Part shown: piece by piece, positions 1 through 9,282 of the stretch | Position numbering within the stretch: position 1 is the first letter of the stretch | How the letters are laid out: each line of letters starts with the position of its first letter | Assembly (NCBI GenBank): GCA_035294005.1 | Contig: DATGLT010000242.1 | Coordinates: forward strand, 23,155-87,154 | Length of the DNA: 64,000 nucleotides | DNA from: JANXQE01 sp035294005 | GTDB lineage: Bacteria > Verrucomicrobiota > Verrucomicrobiia > Limisphaerales > UBA8199 | Reading direction: 5' to 3' | The notes under the pieces: generated by a model | The model's input: only the letters and a program-made list of their open reading frames with translations | Told to the model about the DNA's origin: nothing | The model's database searches: none | Program-made: the position numbers and the translations under genes

Positions 1-2
1 GT

Positions 3-2708
3 GCTACTTCCCCGATTTTAGACATCCCAACGGTGCAATCTTTCGATGCCGGGCCATACACGGTGATTGTCAGCAATGAGCTTGGATCGGTCGCCAGCCA
101 ACCGGCTTACCTCGTGGTTCAAGGCCTGGTTCCGGGGATTGTTTCAGCTTTTGCCGACACAAACGTCCTTTGCGGCGATTCGACCTCGTTCCAAGTAAAA
201 GCTACAAGCCCTTCAAAGACCTTAAAAATTGGCTATCAATGGTTCTTCCAAGGCGTGCCAATTGACGGAGCGACCAACTCGTCTCTGGTACTAACCAACA
301 TCAACTCCGGGCAAGCCGGGCAATACATGGTCTCGGTCAGTAATTTTTTCGGGGCGACGAACGTTTCGGCGATGCTAACCGTGAGTGGCGTGCCACCCGG
401 GTTTGTCAGCCCGGCGACGGCCGTGGCGACTCAAGGCGTCGCTTTCAACTTTACCATTCAAGCGACGCATTCGCCGACGAGTTTCGGTGCGGTGTACTTG
501 CCGAACGGACTCAGCATCGATACGGCAAGCGGCGTCATTTCCGGAGTTCCCTTGGAGAGCGGCTTGTTCGGCCCAATCCTCAGCGCCTCAAATTCGTGCG
601 CTTTCGGCAGCTCCATTCTGAATCTCAGTGTGGTGTCCGCTGCGCCCGTGCTGAAACTGCCTCCGAGTGTCAGCGGCACCGAAGGCGTTGCCTTTAGCCT
701 GCCTCTTGTTGGCACCGGGCCGAACCTGGTTTTCTCCGCAGTGAACTTGCCGCCTGGCTTGGCGGTGGACCCGACGGGGCAAACGATTAGTGGGACACCT
801 CTGCTTGGGGGCGACTATTCCACCATGATTTCGGCCAGCAACGCGTGGGGCTCGGCAAGTGCGTTGGTCCAGTTCAGCATCAGTAACGCGCCCGTGGCGG
901 GTCTCTCGATCGGCAACGTTAGCTATAATTACTCGTCTCCCTATTTGCTGGACTTCACGTTTTCTTTGCTGGACGACAACGACCCCACCGTTGGCACCGG
1001 GATTGTGGCCGATCCAGGCCTTCTCTCGGTCACGTGTTTTGAAGATGCGCAACCCATCAGCCCTTCGGAAACCGGGGCTTTCGTTTCGAGAACCAGCATC
1101 AAAGCAAAGGTCATCAAAGTGTACCTGGTGCTTGACTTCACCGAAAGCATCGCTTCGTTGAACAACGGAGACACCAATCATGATGGAGTTTCCGACGCGG
1201 TCGACAACCTCGTGAGCGGCGCGATCGGGTTTGTGAATCAGCAATCAATCGATACTCAAATCGGCGTTGAAGAGTTTCATCGCGAGGATCAGGACCCCAC
1301 AAACGTAATCGGCCTCACCACGGACAAGCTCCGGGTCGATAGCGCGATTGCGGGAATCTGGACCAACTACGTTCGTAATTTTTCGGCTGGGTCACGTTGT
1401 TGGGATGCAGCGATGGCCGCAATCCAGAAGTTGGGACCTGCAAATCGCGACGAACAGCATTACCTGCTCCTCGTCTCGGATGGTCGCGATGAATCCAGCA
1501 CGAGCACCATCGGTAATGTCGTCAACGCTGCTATGGCCGCCAATGTCCAGGTCTTCACGGTCGGGTTTGGAGACGAGTTGGATCCAACGTTCCTCCAATT
1601 ATTGGCGGGCAGCACCCAGGGACGTTACTTTCCTGCTCTGAATCCGGGAGATATCGCTCGGCAATTCGCATTTATCAGCAAGATGGCTCGGGGGCAGTAC
1701 TCATTGCGCTGGGCGACTTTGAAGCGATCCGCCACTGCGTTTATGCCGTCCTTTCAAGTTACCTATCAGGGGCTGACCGCGAATTCTCCCACAAACCCTT
1801 ACACCCTCGGCAGCACCAACATTGATACCACAACCGACCCGCCCACGACCAATATCACACCAGCGGTGACCAACTTTATCATTGGCTACTACCATGCAAT
1901 ATCCAATGCCGGCCCGGTGTTGGCCGGCTCCTTACGCATCGTTCCTAACGCGGAAATCCAACCGACCGGCCTCGATTTGCGGGCCAGCTACATCCCTCGC
2001 CTGGTGCGACAGTTGAGAGTCCACTACCGCGCGAATTGGCCCTGCTCGGTCAGCCTCCAGTCAACCGGTCCCGGAGAACTGCTCGACGGTTGGAGCCTCG
2101 CTAGCACGAACGACGGAGCCGGAGGTGCCTGGCTGCTGTTCAGCAGCCCCTCGCCCGCTGACCTGACAACCAGTTTGCCCTTTGCCGCTTTCGGCAAACT
2201 CCTGACATTTAGTTTCGAAGATCCCATCGATCCGAGCACCGCGTTTAGCCTGCTCGACCTCGACAACACCATTTACACCAATACGGGAGGCCAGAGCTTC
2301 TCATTTGAAAATGCGACGAATTTTGTTTCCTTTTATCCCGTGTTGCCGCACGGAACACCTGTTTTGTGGCTGATGTATTACGGATTTTCGGGGGACTTTA
2401 CCAACGCCGAAAACCTCGATTCGGACCTTGACGGCATGCCCAACTGGCAGGAGTTCCGCGCTAATACCAACCCCACCAACTCAGCTTCCGTCTTTAGTAT
2501 AGCCAATGTGAGCCGTGGAAGTGACGGCCGCTACCAGGTCCAGTTCAGCACCTCAACCAATCGAACGTACCGGGTTGAAGCATCGTTGGACCTGACGACC
2601 TGGCGGTCCGTGCAGGACAACATTGCAGGAGTGAATCAGACTGTTACGGTGGTCGACCCGGCTTATGTGCCGGACCGGCAGATTTTTTACCGAGTGCGGG
2701 TGTACTAG
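3..2708 (+). CDS. Secreted Ig/He_PIG/vWA-domain surface protein, 5' end outside window
   Basis: The reading frame is open from base 3, so the start lies upstream and this is the C-terminal ~900 residues. The visible order is the end of an Ig-like domain (DAGPYTVIVSN), another Ig-like domain, two He_PIG-type repeats with the motif LPxGLxxDxxxGxISGxP, then a von Willebrand A domain near residue 360-560 of the visible part. The vWA metal site reads DFTES (DxTxS instead of the usual DxSxS) and is followed by LLVSDGRDES. The C-terminus carries DSDLDGMPNWQEFRANTNP and ends in FYRVRVY, an ending seen in many Verrucomicrobiota secreted proteins. It is probably a surface adhesin-like protein; the ligand is unknown. 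Confidence 0.85.
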   Translation, partial: ATSPILDIPTVQSFDAGPYTVIVSNELGSVASQPAYLVVQGLVPGIVSAFADTNVLCGDSTSFQVKATSPSKTLKIGYQWFFQGVPIDGATNSSLVLTNINSGQAGQYMVSVSNFFGATNVSAMLTVSGVPPGFVSPATAVATQGVAFNFTIQATHSPTSFGAVYLPNGLSIDTASGVISGVPLESGLFGPILSASNSCAFGSSILNLSVVSAAPVLKLPPSVSGTEGVAFSLPLVGTGPNLVFSAVNLPPGLAVDPTGQTISGTPLLGGDYSTMISASNAWGSASALVQFSISNAPVAGLSIGNVSYNYSSPYLLDFTFSLLDDNDPTVGTGIVADPGLLSVTCFEDAQPISPSETGAFVSRTSIKAKVIKVYLVLDFTESIASLNNGDTNHDGVSDAVDNLVSGAIGFVNQQSIDTQIGVEEFHREDQDPTNVIGLTTDKLRVDSAIAGIWTNYVRNFSAGSRCWDAAMAAIQKLGPANRDEQHYLLLVSDGRDESSTSTIGNVVNAAMAANVQVFTVGFGDELDPTFLQLLAGSTQGRYFPALNPGDIARQFAFISKMARGQYSLRWATLKRSATAFMPSFQVTYQGLTANSPTNPYTLGSTNIDTTTDPPTTNITPAVTNFIIGYYHAISNAGPVLAGSLRIVPNAEIQPTGLDLRASYIPRLVRQLRVHYRANWPCSVSLQSTGPGELLDGWSLASTNDGAGGAWLLFSSPSPADLTTSLPFAAFGKLLTFSFEDPIDPSTAFSLLDLDNTIYTNTGGQSFSFENATNFVSFYPVLPHGTPVLWLMYYGFSGDFTNAENLDSDLDGMPNWQEFRANTNPTNSASVFSIANVSRGSDGRYQVQFSTSTNRTYRVEASLDLTTWRSVQDNIAGVNQTVTVVDPAYVPDRQIFYRVRVY

Positions 2709-2710
2709 GG

Positions 2711-2893
2711 TTAACCCAGCGACTGGGCAGCGCGCCAAAGTACCTGTTCACTCCAGGGATGATGCCAGGCGCGTTTGGTCAGGCGTTGCAACTCCAGCAG
2801 AGCCTGCCTCGGCTTGCCAAGGCCCAGCCACATCTCAGCCGTGTGGACCCTGCGCGCGTCTTTGATCTTCAATTTGCTCTTGGCAGTTCTCAT
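2711..2893 (-). CDS. Small TPR-like protein
   Basis: A 60-residue protein convergent with the vWA gene, with three bases between the two stop codons. It has a basic N-terminus (RTAKSKLKIKDAR) followed by a helical repeat with TPR-like spacing (AEMWLGLGKPRQALLELQRL). I recall similar short proteins scattered through Verrucomicrobiota genomes, but this is memory, not a search. I took the internal ATG at 2893; a TTG start at 2902 in the same frame is possible. No clear ribosome site is seen at either. Function unknown. Confidence 0.5.
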   Translation of the reverse strand: MRTAKSKLKIKDARRVHTAEMWLGLGKPRQALLELQRLTKRAWHHPWSEQVLWRAAQSLG

Positions 2894-3063
2894 GCTCGCC
2901 AAGCTTAACAGCCGCTGCGGATTTCATGAATAGGGAGCTTACCCTAGGCCAAATGGAACACACCCTCTGATGAGGCGGACTTCTTGATTTTCGCGGGTCC
3001 CTTCCGCCTCGTTACCTCGGCGGCCACGTTTTTCCGCCGAAATTCCCTGGGACCGCCGGCTGA

Positions 3064-3495
3064 TTATTCGGCTTGCCGGATCATCTCGGCTAGCAGCTCG
3101 TTTAAACGGTTGCGCCCGATCGAGTAATTGGCAGGAGGCGCATCGTTGGAACCTCGCGCCAGCTTTGCCGCGAGATCCCGATTTTCAATGTCGTTTTTTG
3201 TCAGACCTGAATAACTGGTGGTGGCAGCCGTGAGCTGTTCCCACTTGCGCCGGCTGATATCGTTGCGAATTTTTGAGCATTCCTCACGGATCCTGGGCAG
3301 GGATTGAGCATGTGCGTCCACCAGCATGTCGTCCCGCACCAGGTTAAACTGCTCGCGCAGGTTGGTTATGGCCGAGCGAAAATTGTGAAGCCTGAGATCG
3401 CGACCGCTGGAAAAGTGGCTTTTTATGAGCCAGCCAAAGATAATACAGGCAGCGCTCCAAAGTGCCAATTCCGCCGGCTTGAAATGAAAATCCAT
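3064..3495 (-). CDS. Hypothetical membrane-anchored protein
   Basis: A 143-residue protein with one hydrophobic segment at residues ~9-24 (LALWSAACIIFGWLI). The rest is hydrophilic, helical and charged, ending in a leucine-rich helix (NRLNELLAEMIRQAE). The N-terminus is short, so the bulk could face either side of the membrane. No family recognised. It stands alone, with gaps of about 160 and 300 bases on either side. Confidence 0.6.
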   Translation of the reverse strand: MDFHFKPAELALWSAACIIFGWLIKSHFSSGRDLRLHNFRSAITNLREQFNLVRDDMLVDAHAQSLPRIREECSKIRNDISRRKWEQLTAATTSYSGLTKNDIENRDLAAKLARGSNDAPPANYSIGRNRLNELLAEMIRQAE

Positions 3496-3535
3496 TCGCC
3501 GCTCAGACTTTCCTCAGGTTGATGCGCTTAGCCAA

Positions 3536-3666
3536 CATGAATAATTTGCCTCACCACTATCTAAGACAGCGATTATGGTATCTTTGGAGTGCCTTGTTGC
3601 AAGCCGCAACATTTATGGCATTGCCGCGTCTGCCGCAACTCGGTTACTGACAGCCAATTATTCATG
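3536..3666. repeat. 11-bp inverted repeat pair in intergenic region
   Basis: CATGAATAATT at 3536-3546 is matched by its exact reverse complement at 3656-3666. It lies in the 296-base gap (3496-3791) between the anchored protein and the PepSY pair. No gene was found in the gap. The span is ~131 bases, without obvious flanking target duplication or coding content. It could be a tiny miniature element or chance. Confidence 0.25.
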
Positions 3667-3791
3667 GCTTGCCTCTGAGGATCCCCATACGCTCTGAGAA
3701 TGCGCCTTTCTAAAACCCCAATGCCACCCCGCGTTGGCGTCGTTGCTCAGGCCCACGGGTCAGGAAACTTGAAACGTCTAAGCACCAGCTT

Positions 3792-4421
3792 ATGAAAGCC
3801 GGGTTTTACCGTCTCACTCGAGACCTTCACCTTTACTTGGGACTTTTCATCAGCCCTTTCATCCTTGTTTTCACAATCAGCGTTTTCTTCCTGGTGCACA
3901 CCTGGATGCCGGGCTTGGGTCGGGTAAAGTCCACCCGACACGTCGTCTCAATGTCGCCGCTGCCGCAAGGGCTCCAAAAACTCTCGGGCCGTCCGCTGAT
4001 CGAGACACTTAAACCGGCGCTGCAACGAGCCGGCGTTCACGGTGAGGTGGGGTTCGTTCGCCGGCTGGTTCAGGAAAACATCCTGGTCATACCCGTGACC
4101 GTGCCGGGGCGCGAAACGGTCGTAAACCTTCGTATGAGCGACGGCGAGGCAACTATCGAAACCCGGGAAATCGGCGTGGCAAATGCCCTGGTAACGCTCC
4201 ATAAATCGCCGGGCCAACATGGGCCGGACATTCGAATGAACTGGTTTTACATGAGGGTATGGCGATGGATGGCCGATGCGACCGTCTATTTGATTCTGTT
4301 TGTCACCATCAGCGGCGTTTATCTCTGGTATGTGTTGCGAGGGGAACGCGCGGTGGGGTTGGTCCTGCTCGGTGCTGGTGCGTTGTCATTTTTTGGAATT
4401 GTTTATGCCCTCATCCACTGA
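3792..4421 (+). CDS. PepSY-associated transmembrane protein (first of a pair)
   Basis: A 209-residue membrane protein. An N-terminal segment (DLHLYLGLFISPFILVF, residues ~10-37) resembles the opening of PepSY_TM proteins (RxxHxxxGL). A soluble middle (~45-140) follows, which may be a PepSY-like domain, then two C-terminal membrane segments. Such proteins often accompany iron or siderophore uptake, but nothing here proves this. The gene overlaps the next by 17 bases, so the two are likely co-translated and may form one complex. Confidence 0.7.
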   Translation: MKAGFYRLTRDLHLYLGLFISPFILVFTISVFFLVHTWMPGLGRVKSTRHVVSMSPLPQGLQKLSGRPLIETLKPALQRAGVHGEVGFVRRLVQENILVIPVTVPGRETVVNLRMSDGEATIETREIGVANALVTLHKSPGQHGPDIRMNWFYMRVWRWMADATVYLILFVTISGVYLWYVLRGERAVGLVLLGAGALSFFGIVYALIH

Positions 4422-5073
4422 GCCCGGCAGTGCCCGAGCCTGGGCCTATTTTGAGCGCTGGAACCGGAAGTTGCATTTCTACGTCGGACTTTTCCTGCTG
4501 TTCTTCGTCTGGCTATTTGCCTTTAGCGGCCTGATTCTAAACCACCCCTCCTGGCGTTTTACCGAATTCTGGAGCACCCGAACCCAAACCGCCTACGAAC
4601 GGACTATTGCCGTGCCCGGTCCGGATGTGCAAGGCGACCTCGCCCAGGCGCGCGAGATTATGCGCCAACTTGGGATCGTGGGCGAGATCCTGTGGACCAC
4701 CACCCGGACAGACCCAAGTCAATTTGAGTTTCAGGTCAGGCGTCCAGGCCATTACTTCTTTATTAAAGCGGATTTTGACCGGAAGCGGGGAGCCGTGCAG
4801 CAAAGCGACGTGAACGCGTGGGGAGTAATCCGGACGCTCCACACGTTCACAGGCGTTCAAATGGATGATCCTCGCAACCAACGGGACTGGTTCCTCACGA
4901 GTGTATGGGCTTATTCCATGGACGCAATTGCGGCCGGGATGCTTTTCATGGTCCTGAGCAGTCTATTTATGTGGCTTAAGCTTCCTGATAGACGTGTCCC
5001 GGGAGCAGTTGCGCTCGGCCTCGGAACGCTGTTATGCGCGGTATTCTGCTTCGGCCTGCGCTGGTTTTTCTGA
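4405..5073 (+). CDS. PepSY-associated transmembrane protein (second of a pair)
   Basis: The ATG at 4405 gives 222 residues. It begins with a short leader, then ERWNRKLHFYVGLFLLFFVWLFAFSG, the same arrangement as the upstream gene. A soluble domain with a PGHYFF segment follows, then two membrane segments near the C-terminus. An upstream TTG in frame would add 35 residues lying inside the previous gene and is less likely. The two small proteins together have the size and topology of one long PepSY_TM protein. The gene converges on mnmA; a weak 5-bp hairpin (5077-5093) lies between the stops. Confidence 0.7.
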   Translation: MPSSTEPGSARAWAYFERWNRKLHFYVGLFLLFFVWLFAFSGLILNHPSWRFTEFWSTRTQTAYERTIAVPGPDVQGDLAQAREIMRQLGIVGEILWTTTRTDPSQFEFQVRRPGHYFFIKADFDRKRGAVQQSDVNAWGVIRTLHTFTGVQMDDPRNQRDWFLTSVWAYSMDAIAAGMLFMVLSSLFMWLKLPDRRVPGAVALGLGTLLCAVFCFGLRWFF

Positions 5074-5117
5074 AGCCCCGTTTGGAGGACGGGCAAGTCA
5101 CAGGGCCGCCCGGGAAA

Positions 5118-6203
5118 CTACCGCATTATCCAGCCGCCCCCGAGCACCAGGTCATCCTGGTAGAACACGGCAGCCTGGCCGGGAGTCACGGCCCGCTGCG
5201 GCGTGTGCAATTTAACGAGCACTCTGCCGGCCTCGATGGGAACCAGGGTCGCATCCGTGCCGGGATGATTGTAACGGATTTTGACGCTCGCGTTGAACGA
5301 GGCGGGCGGCTGGTCAAAAGGTATCCAATTGCATCGCTCCGCCACAAATTCTGCACGGTCCAAAGATGAATCTTCACCCACAACCACACGGTTTGCCGCC
5401 GGGTCGAGTTCCACAACATACAGGGGTTTGGGGGAGCTTATTCCAAGGCCCTTGCGCTGGCCTATGGTATAGAACTCGATGCCCTGGTGGTGGCCCAGAA
5501 CCGTGCCGTGAAGATCGACAATCTCTCCCTGGTGGCTTTCAGCAAGCCTGGCCTGTTGCAGGAACTTGCCGTAGTCGTTATCTGGAACGAAGCAAATCTC
5601 CATGCTCTCTTCCTTTTCAGCCGTCTTAAGCTGACAGTGGCGCGCTACCTCGCGAGTATCGGCTTTGCTCTTTTCACCCAGAGGAAAAAGCGCCCGCGAC
5701 AGTTGATCCTGGCGAAGTGAGAACAGGAAATAACTTTGGTCTTTGCGGGAATCTCGCCCGCGGCGCAGCAGCGTTCGTTTTCCATCAGCGGATCGTTCCA
5801 GGCGCGCAAAGTGCCCGGTCGCGATGAATTGCGCTCCGAGTTGGTCGGCCCGCGCCAACAACCTGCCGAACTTCAGGTTTTGATTGCACATCACGCAAGG
5901 GTTCGGAGTTCGGCCGGATTTGTACTCCTGGGCAAAATACGCAATGACGTGTTTCTGAAATTCAGCCGCCTCGTCGATTAGGTAGTACGGAATCCCGAGC
6001 TTATGGCACACGGCCCTGGCATCACTCACGGCTTGCGGGCCGCAACACTTGTCTTCGGCGCGCGAAACGCAATCCTGCGGCCAAAGCTTGAGAGTGATGC
6101 CCACGACGTCATAACCTTGCTCCAGCAACAATGCAGCCGTCGCCGAGGAATCAACTCCTCCGCTCATCCCGACCACAACCCGCGTTTTGGTATCAACGGC
6201 CAC
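5118..6203 (-). CDS. mnmA: tRNA-specific 2-thiouridylase MnmA
   Basis: This enzyme adds sulfur to U34 of tRNA-Lys/Glu/Gln using ATP and a persulfide relay. With the GTG at 6203 the protein is 361 residues, the usual family size; in-frame extensions upstream are not conserved-looking. The PP-loop SGGVDSS is at ~14-20, the first catalytic cysteine in NPCVMCNQNLKFG (C106), then ATGHFAR, KDQSYFLF, the second cysteine in MEICFVPD (C204), and YTIGQRKGLGI. It stands alone, divergent from the S41 protease gene, with 137 bases between start codons. Confidence 0.95.
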   Translation of the reverse strand: MAVDTKTRVVVGMSGGVDSSATAALLLEQGYDVVGITLKLWPQDCVSRAEDKCCGPQAVSDARAVCHKLGIPYYLIDEAAEFQKHVIAYFAQEYKSGRTPNPCVMCNQNLKFGRLLARADQLGAQFIATGHFARLERSADGKRTLLRRGRDSRKDQSYFLFSLRQDQLSRALFPLGEKSKADTREVARHCQLKTAEKEESMEICFVPDNDYGKFLQQARLAESHQGEIVDLHGTVLGHHQGIEFYTIGQRKGLGISSPKPLYVVELDPAANRVVVGEDSSLDRAEFVAERCNWIPFDQPPASFNASVKIRYNHPGTDATLVPIEAGRVLVKLHTPQRAVTPGQAAVFYQDDLVLGGGWIMR

Positions 6204-6340
6204 AAAAACTGCAAGATACGATCGAAGCAAGGAGCTGTAAATGAGAAGGCCCGGGGGGTTTGAGGGCCAAACTGGGGTAAATCGCCCGATTTTGAGCGAC
6301 TGCAGCTGCGAAAACGCCGCTCCATGATACACTGCAACTG

Positions 6341-7597
6341 ATGAATGGCAGTAAAGAACGGCATACACCGCTGAATGTGGGCCTGGCCCTCGCTTGCGGG
6401 GTTTTCATTGGGTGGCTGGGCACGATGGGCTGCTCCTCAGCCAGGAAAGACCCGGATTTCAAGCTCATGGCCCAGGCCTGGAACACCATCGAAAGCCAGT
6501 ACGTTAACCGTTCCTCGTTGCACTCCGAGGAACTTACTTATGGCGCCATCAGCGGCATGGTCGACGCCTTGGGCGACACTGGCCACAGCACGTTTTTGAC
6601 ACCCGGGATGGTCAAAGACCTCAAAAACATGGAACGCGGGGAATTCAAAGGAATCGGCATCGAGATTCAGGTCAAAGGGCCGCACGTGGTTGTGGTGGCA
6701 CCAATTGACGGCTCACCTGCCGAACGAGCCGGATTGCACCCGGGCGATATCATTCTAAAAGTGGGGGGCCAGGACGTCACAGACTGGCCGCTGGCGCGGG
6801 TTGCCGAAAAGATAACCGGAAAGCCGGGCACGAAAGTCAGTCTGACCATCCAGGACCCGCACAATGGCTCCACTCGCCAATTGGCGGTGACAAGGGCATC
6901 GGTCAAGATGCACGACGTCACATGGCACAAGGTCCCAGGAACTTCGATCGCCCATATCCGCGTTGCGAGCTTCGACAATGGCGTGACCAAGGACCTTCGA
7001 GTGAGCCTCCAGGAAATCGAGCAGGCGGGCCTCAACGGGGTGATTCTGGACCTGCGAAATAACCCAGGTGGACTGCTGGACGAAGCCATTGGAGTCGCAA
7101 GCCAGTTTTTGGGTGATGGAGTTGTTTTGCAGGCGAAAGACGCCAAAGGGAAGATTTCACCGGTAGCCGTCGAGAAGGGCGGCCTGGCGACGAATCTGCC
7201 CATGGCGGTTATCATCAATGAAGGCTCGGCAAGCGCCGCCGAGATAGTGGCGGGAGCGTTGCAGGACAACCATCGCGCGGATCTTGTCGGGCAGACAACC
7301 TTTGGCACCGGGACGGTCCTGCAGGAATTTCGATTATCTGACGGTTCAGCGTTGCTGCTCGCCGTAGAAGAATGGCTGACACCCACGGGCCAATCTTTCT
7401 GGCATAAAGGGGTGACCCCGGACTTTCCTGTCGCCCTGCCCGCCGAAGTAAACCCGGTGTTCCCAGCCTCAGAAAAGACCATGACAGCGAAGGAACTGCA
7501 GTCCAGCGAGGATCGGCAACTACTCGATGCGTTGAAACTGGTCACCCGTTTGACAACTCCAGCCAATATCACCGGCTCGCCAAAACCAAACAGTTGA
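6341..7597 (+). CDS. ctpA: S41-family C-terminal processing protease with altered catalytic site
   Basis: A 418-residue protein with an N-terminal hydrophobic segment (~12-31) ending near a cysteine (TMGCSS), so a membrane anchor or lipoprotein. A PDZ domain spans ~95-175 (GSPAERAGLHPGDIIL), followed by the S41 core. The nucleophile motif GSASAAE is present (S298). The general-base lysine expected 25 residues later, in the TFGKGxVQ motif, is threonine (T323 in TFGTGTVLQ); the DNA reads ACC. The rest of the fold, including LSDGSALLLAVEEWLTP, is well preserved, so this is not decay. It may be a subfamily with a different base, or inactive. Periplasmic. Confidence 0.9.
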   Translation: MNGSKERHTPLNVGLALACGVFIGWLGTMGCSSARKDPDFKLMAQAWNTIESQYVNRSSLHSEELTYGAISGMVDALGDTGHSTFLTPGMVKDLKNMERGEFKGIGIEIQVKGPHVVVVAPIDGSPAERAGLHPGDIILKVGGQDVTDWPLARVAEKITGKPGTKVSLTIQDPHNGSTRQLAVTRASVKMHDVTWHKVPGTSIAHIRVASFDNGVTKDLRVSLQEIEQAGLNGVILDLRNNPGGLLDEAIGVASQFLGDGVVLQAKDAKGKISPVAVEKGGLATNLPMAVIINEGSASAAEIVAGALQDNHRADLVGQTTFGTGTVLQEFRLSDGSALLLAVEEWLTPTGQSFWHKGVTPDFPVALPAEVNPVFPASEKTMTAKELQSSEDRQLLDALKLVTRLTTPANITGSPKPNS

Positions 7598-7649
7598 TCA
7601 GTCGCTGCTTTTAGCGTGATTTTCCGAAAACGCCGGGTAAGTTCAGGCC

Positions 7650-8039
7650 ATGGAAACGTTGAAACTCCCATGGGTATTCGCCCTGGTAACCGCCGTTTGG
7701 TTCGGCTCGATGGCAAAAAGGTCCGGGCGAAGCGCGACCTTGTGGGTGATTGGCGGCGGGGCGTTTGGCCTGGTCATATCGGCTCTCGTGTTAGGGCTTG
7801 GCCGGGCGAGGAATATCCCTCTTTCTGAACACGACAGCGCCGTGCACCACGCCAAGTGGGTGGTCAGCGCCGCCGTTCTCATTCTCATTGCCGGCTGGTT
7901 GCTGACTTCGAGCCTTCATCGACAACACGTCCGCATCTGGAAAGCGGTAAAGCAGGATCCGGCCCCGGCAGACCCAACCCCCACCAAAACCGCGGCAGCC
8001 ACAGGGCCCAAACAGCCCTTAACCAAAAGCCAAGGTTGA
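7650..8039 (+). CDS. Hypothetical three-helix membrane protein
   Basis: A 129-residue protein with three predicted membrane segments (about 7-20, 29-51 and 70-87) and a hydrophilic proline/alanine/threonine-rich tail (DPAPADPTPTKTAAA). It lies 52 bases after the S41 gene on the same strand and could be co-transcribed with it. No family recognised. The following 195 bases to the next gene contain nothing I can identify. Confidence 0.6.
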   Translation: METLKLPWVFALVTAVWFGSMAKRSGRSATLWVIGGGAFGLVISALVLGLGRARNIPLSEHDSAVHHAKWVVSAAVLILIAGWLLTSSLHRQHVRIWKAVKQDPAPADPTPTKTAAATGPKQPLTKSQG

Positions 8040-8234
8040 CCTCCAAGCCCTTGTGGATGTGGAACAACGTTGCCCGTGGGGCTGTCATCGCGTTTGGCAA
8101 ATTCCACAATCGGCACGAATTTTAGCCTCGATCCGACCGTTGAGTTTTGGCACAGTCCCCATGCTTCGTGACCATCCCCAAGGTTCTCCAAGTTAAGCTG
8201 GGGCGCGGCACGGCAAAAACCACAACTAATTTTT

Positions 8235-9278
8235 ATGGAACCAAAACGGCTGGTTGAGAAGGACCCGAAACTACAACCCAACGACTTGATCGTAGTGGGA
8301 GGCGCCGGCGGATTTATTGGCGGCGCTCTGGTGCGGTATTTTCAGGCAAAAGGATTTACGCGAATTCGGGCGGTGGACAAGAAACCGCTACCGGAATGGT
8401 ATCAGCGTGTGCCAGGGGTGGAATGCCTGACGCTGGATTTGAGCCAGGAGCACAATTGCCAGCGCGCCTGCGAAGGGGCTGTAGAGGTCTATAACCTGGC
8501 AGCCGACATGGGCGGGATGGGTTTTATCGAGCGTTTTCGCGTCGAATGCCTGCGCAGCATTCTAATCAATACGCACATGATTGAATCGGCGTACCGGGCG
8601 GGTGCGCGGCGCTTTTTCTTTTCTTCGTCTGCCTGCGCGTACAACACCGAGCTTCAGCAGGATCCGAAGGTGCGCGCGCTCAAAGAATCCGACGCCTACC
8701 CCGCAATGGCCGAACGCGGCTATGGCTGGGAAAAGCTCATGTCGGAGATGTTTTGCCAGGAATACTGGGCTGAACGCGGACTCAAAACCGCCATTGCTCG
8801 TTTCCACAACGTGTACGGTCCCTGGGGCACGTGGGATGGCGGGCGCGAAAAAGCCCCAGCCGCCATGTGCCGCAAGGTCATCGAAGCGATGGATTCAGGT
8901 AAGCTTTCCATTTCCATTTGGGGTGATGGTCACCAGACCAGGAGCTTCATGTATATTGATGACTGCACAAAGGGGATCGACAGCATCATGCATTCGGACG
9001 AACTGATTGCCACCCCCATTAACCTGGGTTCAAGCGAGTTGGTTTCCATCAACGACCTGGTTTCCAAAGTCGAGAAGATTGCGGGCATCAAGCTGGAACG
9101 CAATTACGATTTGAGCGCGCCGCGCGGTGTTGCCGGCCGCAACAGCGACAACACCTTCATCCGGAAAATGCTCGGCTGGGAGCCGGACACTTCCCTCGAC
9201 CACGGGCTGAAGCACACCTTCGATTGGATTAAAGAGCAGTACTACGCCAGGAAAAAAGGGAAGCGCGTCGTTGAATAA
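8235..9278 (+). CDS. gme: GDP-mannose 3,5-epimerase-like SDR
   Basis: An extended short-chain dehydrogenase of 347 residues. The NAD-binding GAGGFIG is at 23-29. VYNLAADMGGMGFI (86-98) is the hallmark of GDP-mannose 3,5-epimerases, and the catalytic residues fit: C134 in SSACAYN, and Y163/K167 in YGWEK. Family members convert GDP-mannose to GDP-L-galactose or GDP-L-gulose. It converges on the galactose operon with only four bases between stop codons. Its role is more likely nucleotide-sugar supply for surface polysaccharide than galactose catabolism. Confidence 0.9.
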   Translation: MEPKRLVEKDPKLQPNDLIVVGGAGGFIGGALVRYFQAKGFTRIRAVDKKPLPEWYQRVPGVECLTLDLSQEHNCQRACEGAVEVYNLAADMGGMGFIERFRVECLRSILINTHMIESAYRAGARRFFFSSSACAYNTELQQDPKVRALKESDAYPAMAERGYGWEKLMSEMFCQEYWAERGLKTAIARFHNVYGPWGTWDGGREKAPAAMCRKVIEAMDSGKLSISIWGDGHQTRSFMYIDDCTKGIDSIMHSDELIATPINLGSSELVSINDLVSKVEKIAGIKLERNYDLSAPRGVAGRNSDNTFIRKMLGWEPDTSLDHGLKHTFDWIKEQYYARKKGKRVVE

Positions 9279-9282
9279 GGCA

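Noticed and set aside
6667..7716. 349-codon open frame antisense to the S41 protease
   Set aside because: Ser/Arg/Pro-rich shadow without a domain; the sense strand is clear.
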